From assembly GCF_006438915.1 (NCBI RefSeq), contig NZ_RCZE01000012.1:1-64000 (forward strand): 64,000 nucleotides of DNA, given 5' to 3'. Below the pieces are notes generated by a model. The model worked only from the letters and a program-made list of their open reading frames with translations, did no database searches and had not been told where the DNA came from. The stretch comes from Pseudomonas arsenicoxydans. Lineage in GTDB: Bacteria; Pseudomonadota; Gammaproteobacteria; Pseudomonadales; Pseudomonadaceae. The translations under genes were made by a program, and so were the position numbers. Positions 1 to 8,023 of this stretch are shown here, one piece after another; the first letter of the stretch is position 1, and every line of letters starts with the position of its first letter.

Positions 1-48
1 GGCCTGCCGCCAGCGTTCAATCTGAGCCATGATCAAACTCTTCAGTTC
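1..48 (-). rRNA. 16S rRNA, 5' end only (partial)
   Basis: Read on the minus strand this is the conserved 5' end of bacterial 16S rRNA, including the universal 27F site AGAGTTTGATCATGGCTCAG. The mature 5' end should lie near position 48, just before AACTGAAGAG. The rest of the gene lies outside the window to the left. The transcript enters from the promoters at 246-539. Confidence 0.97.
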
Positions 49-198
49 AAACATCTTTGGGTTTTTAAGAAACCCTAAACTTGGCTCAGCAATCGTTGGT
101 TACATCTTTGATTTCTCGCGGAGTAACTTGTGATGCTGATAATCTTGTTGACTATCAGTCTGACTCCACAAGCACCCACACGAATTGCTTGATTCAGT

Positions 199-210
199 TG
201 TTAAAGAGCG
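199..210 (-). promoter_or_regulatory. rRNA leader boxA antitermination site
   Basis: On the minus strand this reads CGCTCTTTAACA, a close match to the bacterial boxA (TGCTCTTTAACA) bound by NusB/NusE in rRNA antitermination. It lies between the proximal rRNA promoter and the 16S 5' end, as expected for an rrn leader. Confidence 0.85.
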
Positions 211-245
211 GTTGGTTAAGATCTTTCGTCTCAACCGAGGCGCGC

Positions 246-273
246 ATTCTACAGCAGCCTCTGTTGCTGTCAA
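246..273 (-). promoter_or_regulatory. rRNA operon promoter, proximal
   Basis: On the minus strand there is a perfect -35 TTGACA (268-273), a 16-bp spacer and a -10 TAGAAT (246-251), followed by GC-rich GCGCG like a stringent discriminator. It is the promoter closest to the 16S gene. Confidence 0.85.
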
Positions 274-365
274 GCGGTTATTTTCAGAAGTTTTCAAAAT
301 TTCGCTTGGAAATCTTTAACAACTTCAACCACTTGCGCTTCCGATCACTCGGTAGCGGGAGGCGA

Positions 366-393
366 ATTCTACAGCGTTACACGCTGCTGTCAA
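366..393 (-). promoter_or_regulatory. rRNA operon promoter, middle
   Basis: Minus strand -35 TTGACA (388-393), 16-bp spacer, -10 TAGAAT (366-371). It has the same architecture and spacer length as the proximal promoter 120 bp downstream. Confidence 0.85.
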
Positions 394-511
394 CACCTCT
401 TTTTCAACTCCTTTCGCGCTTCGATGACCTGAAGTCGCTTGCTGCCGAAAACTGCGTAACTCTTTGTTTACCAAGGAGTTTTCCGTTTCGACTGCGCCGG
501 AAGTGGGGCGA

Positions 512-539
512 ATTATAGACATACAGAATCTGCCGTCAA
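512..539 (-). promoter_or_regulatory. rRNA operon promoter, distal
   Basis: Minus strand -35 TTGACG (534-539), 16-bp spacer, consensus -10 TATAAT (512-517). It is the most upstream of three tandem promoters and starts just after the terminator of the preceding mmsA gene. Together the three fill the gene-free stretch between position 49 and 570. Confidence 0.85.
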
Positions 540-569
540 CCTTTAAATTCACAATTCTGTCATATGAGT

Positions 570-615
570 CAAAAAAAGCCCGGAAACACAAGGCCGGCCC
601 CAAGGGGCCGGCCTT
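570..615 (-). terminator. Rho-independent terminator after mmsA
   Basis: A near-perfect GC-rich inverted repeat (590-601 with 604-615, AAGGCCGGCCCC arms) is followed, in the minus-strand direction, by a short spacer and a run of seven T (571-577). It lies just after the mmsA stop codon and insulates mmsA from the rRNA promoters. Confidence 0.8.
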
Positions 616-627
616 ATTCCCTTCTAC

Positions 628-2121
628 TTACAAGCTAGGGAATGCGAATTGCGACGCTTCATGGCTCGCACGTTGCGGCCAGCGCTGGGTGATGGCTTTG
701 CGGCGAGTGTAGAAACGCACACCGTCCGGGCCATACGCATGCAGGTCGCCGAACAGCGAACGCTTCCAGCCACCGAAGCTGTGATAAGCCACCGGCACCG
801 GCAACGGTACGTTAACGCCGACCATGCCCACTTCGATCTCATCGCAGAACAACCGCGCTGCTTCACCATCACGGGTGAAGATGCAGGTGCCGTTGCCATA
901 CTCGTGATCGTTGATCAGCTGCATCGCCTCTTCCAGGCTATTCACCCGAACGACGCACAGCACTGGCCCGAAGATTTCTTCTTTATAGATGCGCATCTCT
1001 GGCGTGACGTTATCGAACAGGCAGCCACCCAGGAAGAAACCTTCCTCATGACCGGCCACGCTCAGACCTCGACCGTCGACCACCAGGGTCGCGCCGGAAG
1101 AAACGCCGTCTTCGACATAACCACTGACCTTGTCCCGCGCCTGACCGGTGACCAGCGGCCCCATGTCCAAGCCGCAAGTAGTGCCCGCGCCGATTTTCAG
1201 CGCCTTGATCTGCGGTACCAGTTTTTCCACCAGCGCATCCGCCACTTGGTCACCGACGCACACCGCCACCGAGATCGCCATGCAACGCTCGCCGCAAGAA
1301 CCGTAGGCCGCGCCCATCAGTGCGCTGACGGCGTTATCCAGGTCCGCATCCGGCATCAGCACCGCATGGTTCTTCGCGCCGCCCAGTGCCTGAACACGTT
1401 TGCCGCGCTTGGTGCCTTCGGCGTAGATGTATTCGGCAATCGGCGTCGAACCGACGAAGCTCAGCGCTTTGACTTCCGGCGCTTCGATCAGCGCATCCAC
1501 CGCAGCCTTGTCACCGTGCACCACATTAAGCACGCCTTTAGGCAGACCGGCTTCCAGCAACAGTTGAGCGATCAGCAACGTGGAGCTCGGATCGCGCTCG
1601 GACGGTTTGAGGATAAAGCAGTTGCCGCAGACGATTGCCAGCGGATACATCCACAGCGGCACCATCGCCGGGAAGTTGAACGGGGTAATACCGGCCACCA
1701 CGCCCAACGGTTGGAAGTCCGACCAGGCATCAATGTTCGGCCCGACGTTACGGCTGTATTCACCCTTGAGGATTTCCGGCGCTGCGCACGCGAACTCGAC
1801 GTTCTCGATACCGCGCTTCAATTCGCCCGCTGCATCTTCCAGGGTCTTGCCATGCTCTTCGCTGATCAACTGAGCAATGCGTGCTTCGTTCTGTTCCAGC
1901 AGTTGCTTGAAGCGGAACATCACCTGGGCACGTTTGGCCGGTGGTGTGTTGCGCCAGGCCGGAAATGCGGCCTTGGCCGAGTCGATGGCTTTTTGAATGG
2001 TTTCGCGGCTGGCCAATGGCAGCTTGTGGATCGCCTGGCCGGTAGACGGGTTGAACACGTCGGCCGTGCGACCGTCTTCGGTCACCAGTTCGCCATTGAT
2101 CAAATGCGGGATAAGGCTCAT
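628..2121 (-). CDS. mmsA: CoA-acylating methylmalonate/malonate-semialdehyde dehydrogenase
   Basis: A 497-aa member of the aldehyde dehydrogenase superfamily, at the usual length for the CoA-dependent MmsA/IolA/BauC group. Visible features are the N-terminal INGELV, the NAD-binding segment with GITPFNF near residue 145, GSTPIAEYI near 225, and the catalytic cysteine Cys280 in GSCGERC. Members oxidise malonate or methylmalonate semialdehyde to acetyl- or propionyl-CoA. The gene follows the BauA-type aminotransferase by 65 nt on the same strand, so the preferred substrate is probably malonate semialdehyde made from beta-alanine (the bauC role). The start has a good AGGAG box. A valine-catabolic role is an alternative, but no valine genes are nearby. 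Confidence 0.92.
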   Translation of the reverse strand: MSLIPHLINGELVTEDGRTADVFNPSTGQAIHKLPLASRETIQKAIDSAKAAFPAWRNTPPAKRAQVMFRFKQLLEQNEARIAQLISEEHGKTLEDAAGELKRGIENVEFACAAPEILKGEYSRNVGPNIDAWSDFQPLGVVAGITPFNFPAMVPLWMYPLAIVCGNCFILKPSERDPSSTLLIAQLLLEAGLPKGVLNVVHGDKAAVDALIEAPEVKALSFVGSTPIAEYIYAEGTKRGKRVQALGGAKNHAVLMPDADLDNAVSALMGAAYGSCGERCMAISVAVCVGDQVADALVEKLVPQIKALKIGAGTTCGLDMGPLVTGQARDKVSGYVEDGVSSGATLVVDGRGLSVAGHEEGFFLGGCLFDNVTPEMRIYKEEIFGPVLCVVRVNSLEEAMQLINDHEYGNGTCIFTRDGEAARLFCDEIEVGMVGVNVPLPVPVAYHSFGGWKRSLFGDLHAYGPDGVRFYTRRKAITQRWPQRASHEASQFAFPSL

Positions 2122-2186
2122 GTAACGCTCCTGAAAAGTTGTCCACAGGCGCCCCGTTGAAGGACGCCTCTATATAGAAGAGAAAA

Positions 2187-3536
2187 TCAGTCGATTTTGT
2201 TCAGCACTTCGCCGACCGCGTCGAACAGACGATCAAGGTCTTGCGGCTTGCTGTTGAAGGTTGGGCCGAACTGCAGGGTGTCGCCGCCGAAGCGCACATA
2301 GAACCCGGCTTTCCACAGCGCCATACCCGCTTCGAATGGACGCACGATCGCGTCGCCATCACGCGGCGCGATCTGAATCGCACCGGCCAGGCCGAAGTTA
2401 CGAATGTCGATGATGTTCTTCGAACCTTTCAGACCGTGCAGCGCATTTTCGAAATGCGGCGCCACCTCGGCCACGCTCTGCACCAGGTTTTCCTTTTGCA
2501 GCAGGTCGAGTGCTGCCAGGCCTGCGGCGCACGCCACCGGGTGCGCGGAGTAGGTGTAGCCGTGCGGGAATTCCACCGCGTACTCAGGCGTCGCCTGGTT
2601 CATGAAAGTCTGGTAGATCTCGGAGCTGGCAATCACCGCGCCCATCGGGATCGCGCCGTTGGTGACTTGCTTGGCGATGCACATCAGGTCCGGGGTTACG
2701 CCGAAGGTATCGGCACCGAACATTTTGCCGGTACGGCCGAAACCGGTGATCACTTCGTCGAACACCAGCAGGATGTTGTGCTGATCGCAGATCTCGCGCA
2801 GTCGCTTGAGGTAACCCTGTGGCGGAACCAGTACGCCAGCGGAACCGGCCATTGGCTCAACGAATACCGCGGCGATGTTCGACGCGTCGTGCAACTCGAT
2901 CAACTTCAGCAGCTCATCGGCCAAAGCAATACCACCCAGCTCCGGCATGCCGCGAGAGTAGGCATTGCTCGCCAGCAAAGTGTGCGGCAGATGATCAACA
3001 TCCATCATCGCCTGACCGAACATTTTGCGGTTGCCGTTCACGCCACCGAGGCTGGTGCCGGCGATGTTCACACCGTGGTAACCACGGGCGCGACCGATCA
3101 TTTTGGTCTTGGTGGCCTGACCTTTCAGGCGCCAGTAAGCGCGGACCATTTTCACGGCGGTATCCGCACACTCGGAACCCGAGTCGGTGAAGAACACGTG
3201 ATTCAGGTTGCCCGGGGTCAGGTCGGTGATTTTCTCGGCCAATTGGAACGACAGCGGATGGCCGTACTGGAAGCCTGGCGAGTAGTCGAGCGTGCCCAAT
3301 TGCTTGGCAACCGCTTCCTGGATTTCCTTGCGGGTGTGCCCGGCGCCGCAGGTCCACAGACCAGACAGCGAGTCATAAACTTTGCGGCCCTTGTCGTCGA
3401 TCAGCCAGCTGCCTTCCGCCGCGACGATCAGACGCGGGTCGCGCTGGAAGTTACGGTTGGCGGTGTAGGGCATCCAGTGAGCATCAAGCTTGAGCTGGCT
3501 GGCCAGGGAAGACGGGGCGTTTTCAGGCAAGTTCAT
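2187..3536 (-). CDS. bauA: beta-alanine (omega-amino acid):pyruvate aminotransferase
   Basis: A 449-aa class III PLP-dependent aminotransferase. The chosen ATG has GAGG 8 nt upstream; a longer 462-codon reading lacks a good site. The PLP site has FDEVITGFGRTG near residues 259-270 and the Schiff-base lysine near 289 in IAKQVTNG. The N-terminal HWMPYT matches the omega-amino-acid:pyruvate aminotransferases of Pseudomonas. It would convert beta-alanine and pyruvate to malonate semialdehyde and alanine in the cytoplasm. It is co-directional with mmsA, which handles the product, and divergent from a LysR regulator 123 bp away. Confidence 0.93.
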   Translation of the reverse strand: MNLPENAPSSLASQLKLDAHWMPYTANRNFQRDPRLIVAAEGSWLIDDKGRKVYDSLSGLWTCGAGHTRKEIQEAVAKQLGTLDYSPGFQYGHPLSFQLAEKITDLTPGNLNHVFFTDSGSECADTAVKMVRAYWRLKGQATKTKMIGRARGYHGVNIAGTSLGGVNGNRKMFGQAMMDVDHLPHTLLASNAYSRGMPELGGIALADELLKLIELHDASNIAAVFVEPMAGSAGVLVPPQGYLKRLREICDQHNILLVFDEVITGFGRTGKMFGADTFGVTPDLMCIAKQVTNGAIPMGAVIASSEIYQTFMNQATPEYAVEFPHGYTYSAHPVACAAGLAALDLLQKENLVQSVAEVAPHFENALHGLKGSKNIIDIRNFGLAGAIQIAPRDGDAIVRPFEAGMALWKAGFYVRFGGDTLQFGPTFNSKPQDLDRLFDAVGEVLNKID

Positions 3537-3659
3537 GGGCAAAACCTCGCAGGCAATAAGCGGCGTAGAGATCAAAAGCGTTCTTGCAGCTAAATTGCCA
3601 CGGGGATAAAGTCTGTGAAATCCAACTTTTCTAACGTTCAGTCAGGCTGCTACTAAACT

Positions 3660-4580
3660 ATGAGCACGCGTCGTCCCGATCCACTGGCGCAAGTCAGCGA
3701 CTTTGATATCCGCTTGTTGCGGATCTTTCGCAGCGTGGTCGAGTGCGGCGGCTTCTCGGCGGCGGAAAGCGTGCTGGGGATTGGTCGCTCCGCCATCAGC
3801 CAGCAAATGAGCGATCTGGAACAACGCCTGGGCTTGCGGTTATGCCAACGCGGACGCGCCGGATTCTCCCTGACCGAAGAAGGTCGCGAGGTGTACCAAT
3901 CGGCCTTACAGCTATTGAGTGCGCTGGAAAGTTTCCGCACCGAGGTCAATGGCCTGCACCAACACTTGCGTGGCGAATTGACCATTGGCCTGACCGACAA
4001 CCTGGTCACCCTCCCCCACATGCGCATCACCCACGCCTTGGCACAATTGAAGGAGCGCGGCCCCGACGTGCAGATTCAGATCCGCATGATCGCGCCCAAT
4101 GAAGTGGAGCAAGGTGTGCTGGATGGCCGTCTGCACGTCGGCGTGGTGCCACAGGCCAGCGCGCTGTCGGGGCTGGAATATCAACCGCTTTATAGCGAGC
4201 GCTCGCTGCTGTATTGCGCGGTTGGGCATCCCCTGTTTTATGTCGATGACAAACAACTCGACGATGACCGCCTCAACAGCCAGGACGCGATCGCGCCGAC
4301 CTTCCGACTGCCGGCGGACATCCAGGCCCATTACCAGGCACTCAACTGCACCGCCAGCGCTTCGGACCGTGAAGGCATGGCTTTTCTGATCCTGACCGGG
4401 CGTTACATCGGCTATCTGCCGGATCATTACGCCAGCCTCTGGGTGCAACAAGGCCGCTTGCGTGCGCTGAAACCGAAGGCACGCTTCTACGACCTGAGCC
4501 TTGCATCGGTCACGCGCAAGGGCCGTCGCCCGCATCTGGTTCTGGAAAGCTTCCTGGAAAGCCTCGCCGCGACGCGCTGA
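3660..4580 (+). CDS. LysR-family transcriptional regulator, divergent from bauA
   Basis: A 306-aa LysR-type regulator. The N-terminal winged HTH (about residues 10-68) shows IFRSVVECGGFSAAE and AISQQMSDLEQRLG; the rest is a periplasmic-binding-like effector domain. It is transcribed divergently from the bauA-mmsA pair, the classic arrangement of a LysR activator and its target, so it probably controls beta-alanine use (the bauR position). The shared region is 3537-3659. No strong ribosome-binding site is seen, and the effector is inferred only from context. Confidence 0.9.
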   Translation: MSTRRPDPLAQVSDFDIRLLRIFRSVVECGGFSAAESVLGIGRSAISQQMSDLEQRLGLRLCQRGRAGFSLTEEGREVYQSALQLLSALESFRTEVNGLHQHLRGELTIGLTDNLVTLPHMRITHALAQLKERGPDVQIQIRMIAPNEVEQGVLDGRLHVGVVPQASALSGLEYQPLYSERSLLYCAVGHPLFYVDDKQLDDDRLNSQDAIAPTFRLPADIQAHYQALNCTASASDREGMAFLILTGRYIGYLPDHYASLWVQQGRLRALKPKARFYDLSLASVTRKGRRPHLVLESFLESLAATR

Positions 4581-4675
4581 ACAACCGAAGAAACCTGTGC
4601 CCCGGGACTTGTCTCAATCCCGTGGGTGCGCTATCAACGCACTGGTTGCACCCACCTACTTGTCTGGAAGTGCCT

Positions 4676-5326
4676 ATGACCTTTGAAGTCCCAGCTCACG
4701 GCGGTAAACCTGCCAGCCGCATTCGTCAGAAGAACGAAGAGACCATTATCAAAGCCGCCGAAGACGAGTTCGCCCGTCACGGGTTCAAAGGCACCAGCAT
4801 GAACACCATCGCCCAGAATGCCGGGTTGCCCAAAGCGAACCTGCATTACTACTTCACCAACAAACTCGGTTTGTATGTGGCGGTGCTGAGCAACATCATC
4901 GAGTTGTGGGACAGCACCTTCAATACCCTGACTGCCGAAGATGATCCGGCCGAGGCATTGACCCGCTACATCCGCGCCAAGATGGAGTTTTCCCGGCGCC
5001 AGCCACAAGCCTCGCGAGTCTTCGCCATGGAAGTGATCAGCGGCGGCGAGTGCCTGACCGAGTACTTCAACCAGGACTACCGCGCCTGGTTCCAGGGCCG
5101 GGCCGCGGTGTTCCAGGCGTGGATCGACGCCGGCAAAATGGACCCGGTCGATCCGGTCAACCTGATCTTTCTGTTGTGGGGCAGCACTCAGCATTACGCC
5201 GACTTCGCGACCCAGATCTGCCGAGTCAGTGGCCGCACCAAGCTGACCAAACAAGACATGGAAGAAGCCGGCAACAACCTGATCCGCATCATTCTCAAAG
5301 GCTGCGGCCTGACCCCTGTTATTTAA
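4676..5326 (+). CDS. TetR-family regulator resembling RutR
   Basis: A 216-aa TetR/AcrR regulator. The N-terminal HTH covers about residues 20-65, with FKGTSMNTIAQNAGLPKAN and HYYFTNK. The ligand domain has FAMEVISGG and STQHYADFA, strongly recalling E. coli RutR (FCMEMLAGA, STQHYADFA), which senses uracil/thymine. The ATG at 4676 is preceded by GGAAG; an upstream ATG would add 18 poorly supported residues. It lies between the beta-alanine genes and the nucleoside transporter, which fits a regulator of pyrimidine or purine breakdown. RutR-like is a family-level call; the ligand is not proven. Confidence 0.88.
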   Translation: MTFEVPAHGGKPASRIRQKNEETIIKAAEDEFARHGFKGTSMNTIAQNAGLPKANLHYYFTNKLGLYVAVLSNIIELWDSTFNTLTAEDDPAEALTRYIRAKMEFSRRQPQASRVFAMEVISGGECLTEYFNQDYRAWFQGRAAVFQAWIDAGKMDPVDPVNLIFLLWGSTQHYADFATQICRVSGRTKLTKQDMEEAGNNLIRIILKGCGLTPVI

Positions 5327-5333
5327 GATCCCT

Positions 5334-5915
5334 ATGCCTTTTACCCTCAGCGACTTTTGCGAATACCGCGAAGAGATTCGCAAAAGCCGCTTCATCACCT
5401 TCGCCGCGCCGATCTCAAGCCCGGCTGACGCCCAGGCGTTCCTCGAGCAGCACAGTGACCTCAATGCGTCGCACAATTGCTGGGCGTGGAAACTCGGCGA
5501 CCAGTACCGCAGCAACGACGATGGCGAACCCGGCGGCACCGCTGGCCGGCCGATTCTGGCGGCGATCGAAGCGCAGGACTGCGACCAGGTCGCGGTGCTG
5601 GTGATTCGTTGGTACGGGGGCATTCAATTGGGCACCGGCGGCCTCGCCCGGGCGTATGGCGGCGGTGCCAACAAATGCCTGCAAGCGGCACCCAAGGTTG
5701 AGCTGATCAGTCGAGTGCCCGTCAGTTGTGCCTGCGCCTTCGGTGAATTGGCGCTGGTGAAACTTCGAGTCGCAGAGTTGGGCGGTTTGCTGGTGGAGGA
5801 AACCTTCACAGCCTATGGTGTGGAACTTCAATTGGCCGTCGGAAAAGAGCAGATCGACACACTGCAAACGCAACTGGCGGACTTGAGTCGCGGACGCATT
5901 GTGTTGCAGCACTGA
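5334..5915 (+). CDS. yigZ: YigZ/IMPACT family protein
   Basis: A 193-aa member of the UPF0029/IMPACT family. The diagnostic core is visible: SRFITFAAP near residue 19, ASHNCWAW, DDGEPGGTAGRPIL and IRWYGGIQLGTGGLARAYG in the N-terminal domain, followed by a small C-terminal ferredoxin-like domain. It starts 7 nt after the TetR gene and is probably co-transcribed with it. The molecular role of bacterial YigZ is not established; the eukaryotic relative IMPACT modulates translation-related kinase signalling. Confidence 0.92.
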   Translation: MPFTLSDFCEYREEIRKSRFITFAAPISSPADAQAFLEQHSDLNASHNCWAWKLGDQYRSNDDGEPGGTAGRPILAAIEAQDCDQVAVLVIRWYGGIQLGTGGLARAYGGGANKCLQAAPKVELISRVPVSCACAFGELALVKLRVAELGGLLVEETFTAYGVELQLAVGKEQIDTLQTQLADLSRGRIVLQH

Positions 5916-5960
5916 CCGCACCAACACCGTTCACCCTTATTCCGTCGACGTTGAGATTTT

Positions 5961-6063
5961 GCCCACATCTACTGTGCACCCGGCTGTGGATAACCTGAGC
6001 ACATGTGCCTGTAACCCTTCTGTCATGCGGGTTTGCGGGCTTTGTTCATTTTTCATCCAATTT
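5961..6063 (+). repeat. Imperfect ~100-bp direct repeat, copy 1
   Basis: First of two diverged copies in the 531-bp gap before the ABC transporter genes. Shared landmarks in order: CACA.CTACTGTG, CTGTGGATAACC, then TTGCGGGCT followed by TGTTCATTTTT and CCAA. Copy 2 starts about 202 bp downstream. No open reading frame is convincing across the gap. Confidence 0.65.
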
Positions 6064-6162
6064 GCCATCACCATCGTTAATTTCACGTAAAAACAAACAG
6101 TTAGCACGGGTTATCACATTTAGAAGATAGCCGCACAGTGCTTATGCCCGCCCATTGAGCTT

Positions 6163-6264
6163 GCGCACAAATACTGTGGAGCAATCTGTGGATAACCCGT
6201 TCATGGTCGTCGCGGCCCCGTATCCGGCATGGCTTGCGGGCTACTGTTCATTTTTTAACCAAAT
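6163..6264 (+). repeat. Imperfect ~100-bp direct repeat, copy 2
   Basis: Second copy, same orientation, carrying GCGCACAAATACTGTGGA, CTGTGGATAACC, CTTGCGGGCT and TGTTCATTTTTTAACCAAAT in the same order as copy 1. The remainder of the gap (6265-6446) holds no motif I can name apart from a TTATCCACAGG, the inverse of the shared TGTGGATAA, near 6410. Confidence 0.65.
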
Positions 6265-6446
6265 CCCCGCGAGCAAAACTGGAGCCCGATCAACCGCGTT
6301 GCCCCCAAGTGGTGCCTGATTCTGTGTCGATAGAACGCAACGCATTGTCCTTGAGGGTGAGCCTGCGCGGATTTTCAGCTTTCCTGACCCAATGGCCAGG
6401 AAATTGCTTTATCCACAGGCATCACGCCCATCGACCCGAGTCAGTC

Positions 6447-8012
6447 ATGCCCAACCCCGTGCCGATCCCCGATCAAACGCCCCGTCTGCAATTGCGCCAC
6501 ATCAGCAAACGCTATCCCGGATGCCTGGCCAACGACGCCATCGACCTGACCATTGCGCCTGGCGAAATCCATGCCCTGCTCGGGGAAAACGGTGCCGGCA
6601 AAAGTACGCTGATGAAGATCATCTACGGCGTCACCCAGGCCGATTCCGGGGAGATGACCTGGCAAGGGCAACGCGTGAACATACGCAACCCTTCCCAGGC
6701 CCGGGGTCTTGGGATCGGCATGGTGTTCCAGCATTTCTCGCTGTTCGAGACATTGAGCGTGGCACAGAACATCGCCCTGGCGATGGGCGCAGCGGCCGGC
6801 ACACCGAAACAGCTTGAACCGAAAATTCGTGAAGTGTCCCGCCGTTATGGCATGGCGCTGGAGCCCGAGCGACTTGTCCACAGCCTGTCGATTGGCGAGC
6901 GGCAACGGGTGGAAATCATTCGCTGCCTGATGCAAGACATCCGTCTGTTGATCCTTGATGAACCGACCTCGGTACTGACCCCGCAAGAAGCCGAAGAACT
7001 GTTCATCACCTTGCGCCGACTCGCGGCCGAGGGCTGCAGCATTCTGTTTATCAGCCACAAACTCGGTGAAGTCCGGGCGCTGTGCCACAGCGCCACCGTG
7101 TTGCGCGGCGGTCGAGTGGCCGGGCATTGCCAGCCGGCCGAATGCTCGGACCGGCAATTGGCGCGACTAATGGTGGGCGAAGCCGCCGAGACGATTACGG
7201 ATTATCCGAAGGTGGTTGGCGGCGGAGTGTTTCTCAGCGTCAGCCAGTTGTCCTGGCACAATCCCGATCCGTTCGGCTGCTCGCTGAAGGAGGTTGATCT
7301 TGAAGTGCGCAGGGGTGAAATCGTCGGCATCGCCGGTGTGGCGGGTAATGGTCAGGATGAGTTGCTGGCCTTACTGAGTGGCGAAGAACGGCTGACCCGC
7401 AACGACGGCGCAACGATCCGATTCGCCGGGCAAGCGGTCGCCCACTTGCGACCCGATGCACGACGCAAACTCGGCCTGGCCTTCGTCCCCGCTGAACGGC
7501 TGGGTCACGGCGCCGTGCCGGAATTGAGCCTCGCCGATAACGCGCTGCTCACGGCGTTTCAACAAGGCCTGGTCAGCAACGGGCTGATCCAGCGCCGCAA
7601 GGTCGAAGCGTTGGCCGAAGAAATCATCCGTCGTTTCGGGGTCAAGACGCCCGATGCCCAAACACCGGCCCGCAGCCTGTCTGGCGGTAATTTGCAGAAG
7701 TTCATCCTCGGCCGGGAAATCCTCCAGCAACCCAGACTGCTGATCGCCGCACACCCGACCTGGGGCGTGGACGTCGGCGCCGCCGCAACCATTCACCGCG
7801 CGCTGATTGCCTTGCGCGATGCCGGCGCGGCGATCCTGGTGATCTCCGAAGACCTCGACGAATTGTTCCAGATCAGCGACCGCCTCGGCGCATTGTGCGG
7901 CGGTCGTCTTTCGCCACTGAAAGCGACCGTCGACACACGCTTGATCGACGTCGGCGGTTGGATGGCTGGCCAGTTCGACGCCCCTCACTCACCTGCACCC
8001 GCAACGGCTTAA
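6447..8012 (+). CDS. ABC transporter ATP-binding protein, BMP-type nucleoside/purine uptake
   Basis: A 521-aa tandem ATPase with two nucleotide-binding domains, the size of the sugar/nucleoside CUT2-like ATPases. Domain 1 has Walker A GENGAGKST, signature LSIGERQRVE and Walker B LLILDEPTS. Domain 2 is degenerate at Walker A (GVAGNGQDEL) but keeps the LSGGNLQKF signature and a diverged Walker B (LLIAAHPTWGVD). Substituted second domains are usual in this family. The ATG at 6447 begins just before the conserved LQLRHISKRYPG; the longer reading frame from 6234 lies over repeat DNA and looks non-coding. It is followed by two permeases, and a BMP-family binding protein is encoded at 14822. Confidence 0.93.
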   Translation: MPNPVPIPDQTPRLQLRHISKRYPGCLANDAIDLTIAPGEIHALLGENGAGKSTLMKIIYGVTQADSGEMTWQGQRVNIRNPSQARGLGIGMVFQHFSLFETLSVAQNIALAMGAAAGTPKQLEPKIREVSRRYGMALEPERLVHSLSIGERQRVEIIRCLMQDIRLLILDEPTSVLTPQEAEELFITLRRLAAEGCSILFISHKLGEVRALCHSATVLRGGRVAGHCQPAECSDRQLARLMVGEAAETITDYPKVVGGGVFLSVSQLSWHNPDPFGCSLKEVDLEVRRGEIVGIAGVAGNGQDELLALLSGEERLTRNDGATIRFAGQAVAHLRPDARRKLGLAFVPAERLGHGAVPELSLADNALLTAFQQGLVSNGLIQRRKVEALAEEIIRRFGVKTPDAQTPARSLSGGNLQKFILGREILQQPRLLIAAHPTWGVDVGAAATIHRALIALRDAGAAILVISEDLDELFQISDRLGALCGGRLSPLKATVDTRLIDVGGWMAGQFDAPHSPAPATA

Positions 8013-8023
8013 CGGAGCTTTCC

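Noticed and set aside
49..245. tRNA gene in the rRNA leader
   Set aside because: No cloverleaf or T-loop GGTTCGA pattern on either strand.
81..712. Several long reading frames across the rRNA leader
   Set aside because: They lie over the rrn promoters and boxA, have no ribosome-binding site and show low-complexity codon use.
649..2160. 503-codon frame antisense to mmsA
   Set aside because: Shadow of a high-GC gene: rich in Arg, His and Gln, with no recognisable domain.
6234..6446. N-terminal extension of the nucleoside ABC ATPase
   Set aside because: The extension lies over the direct repeat, has no box, and the family N-terminus starts at 6447.
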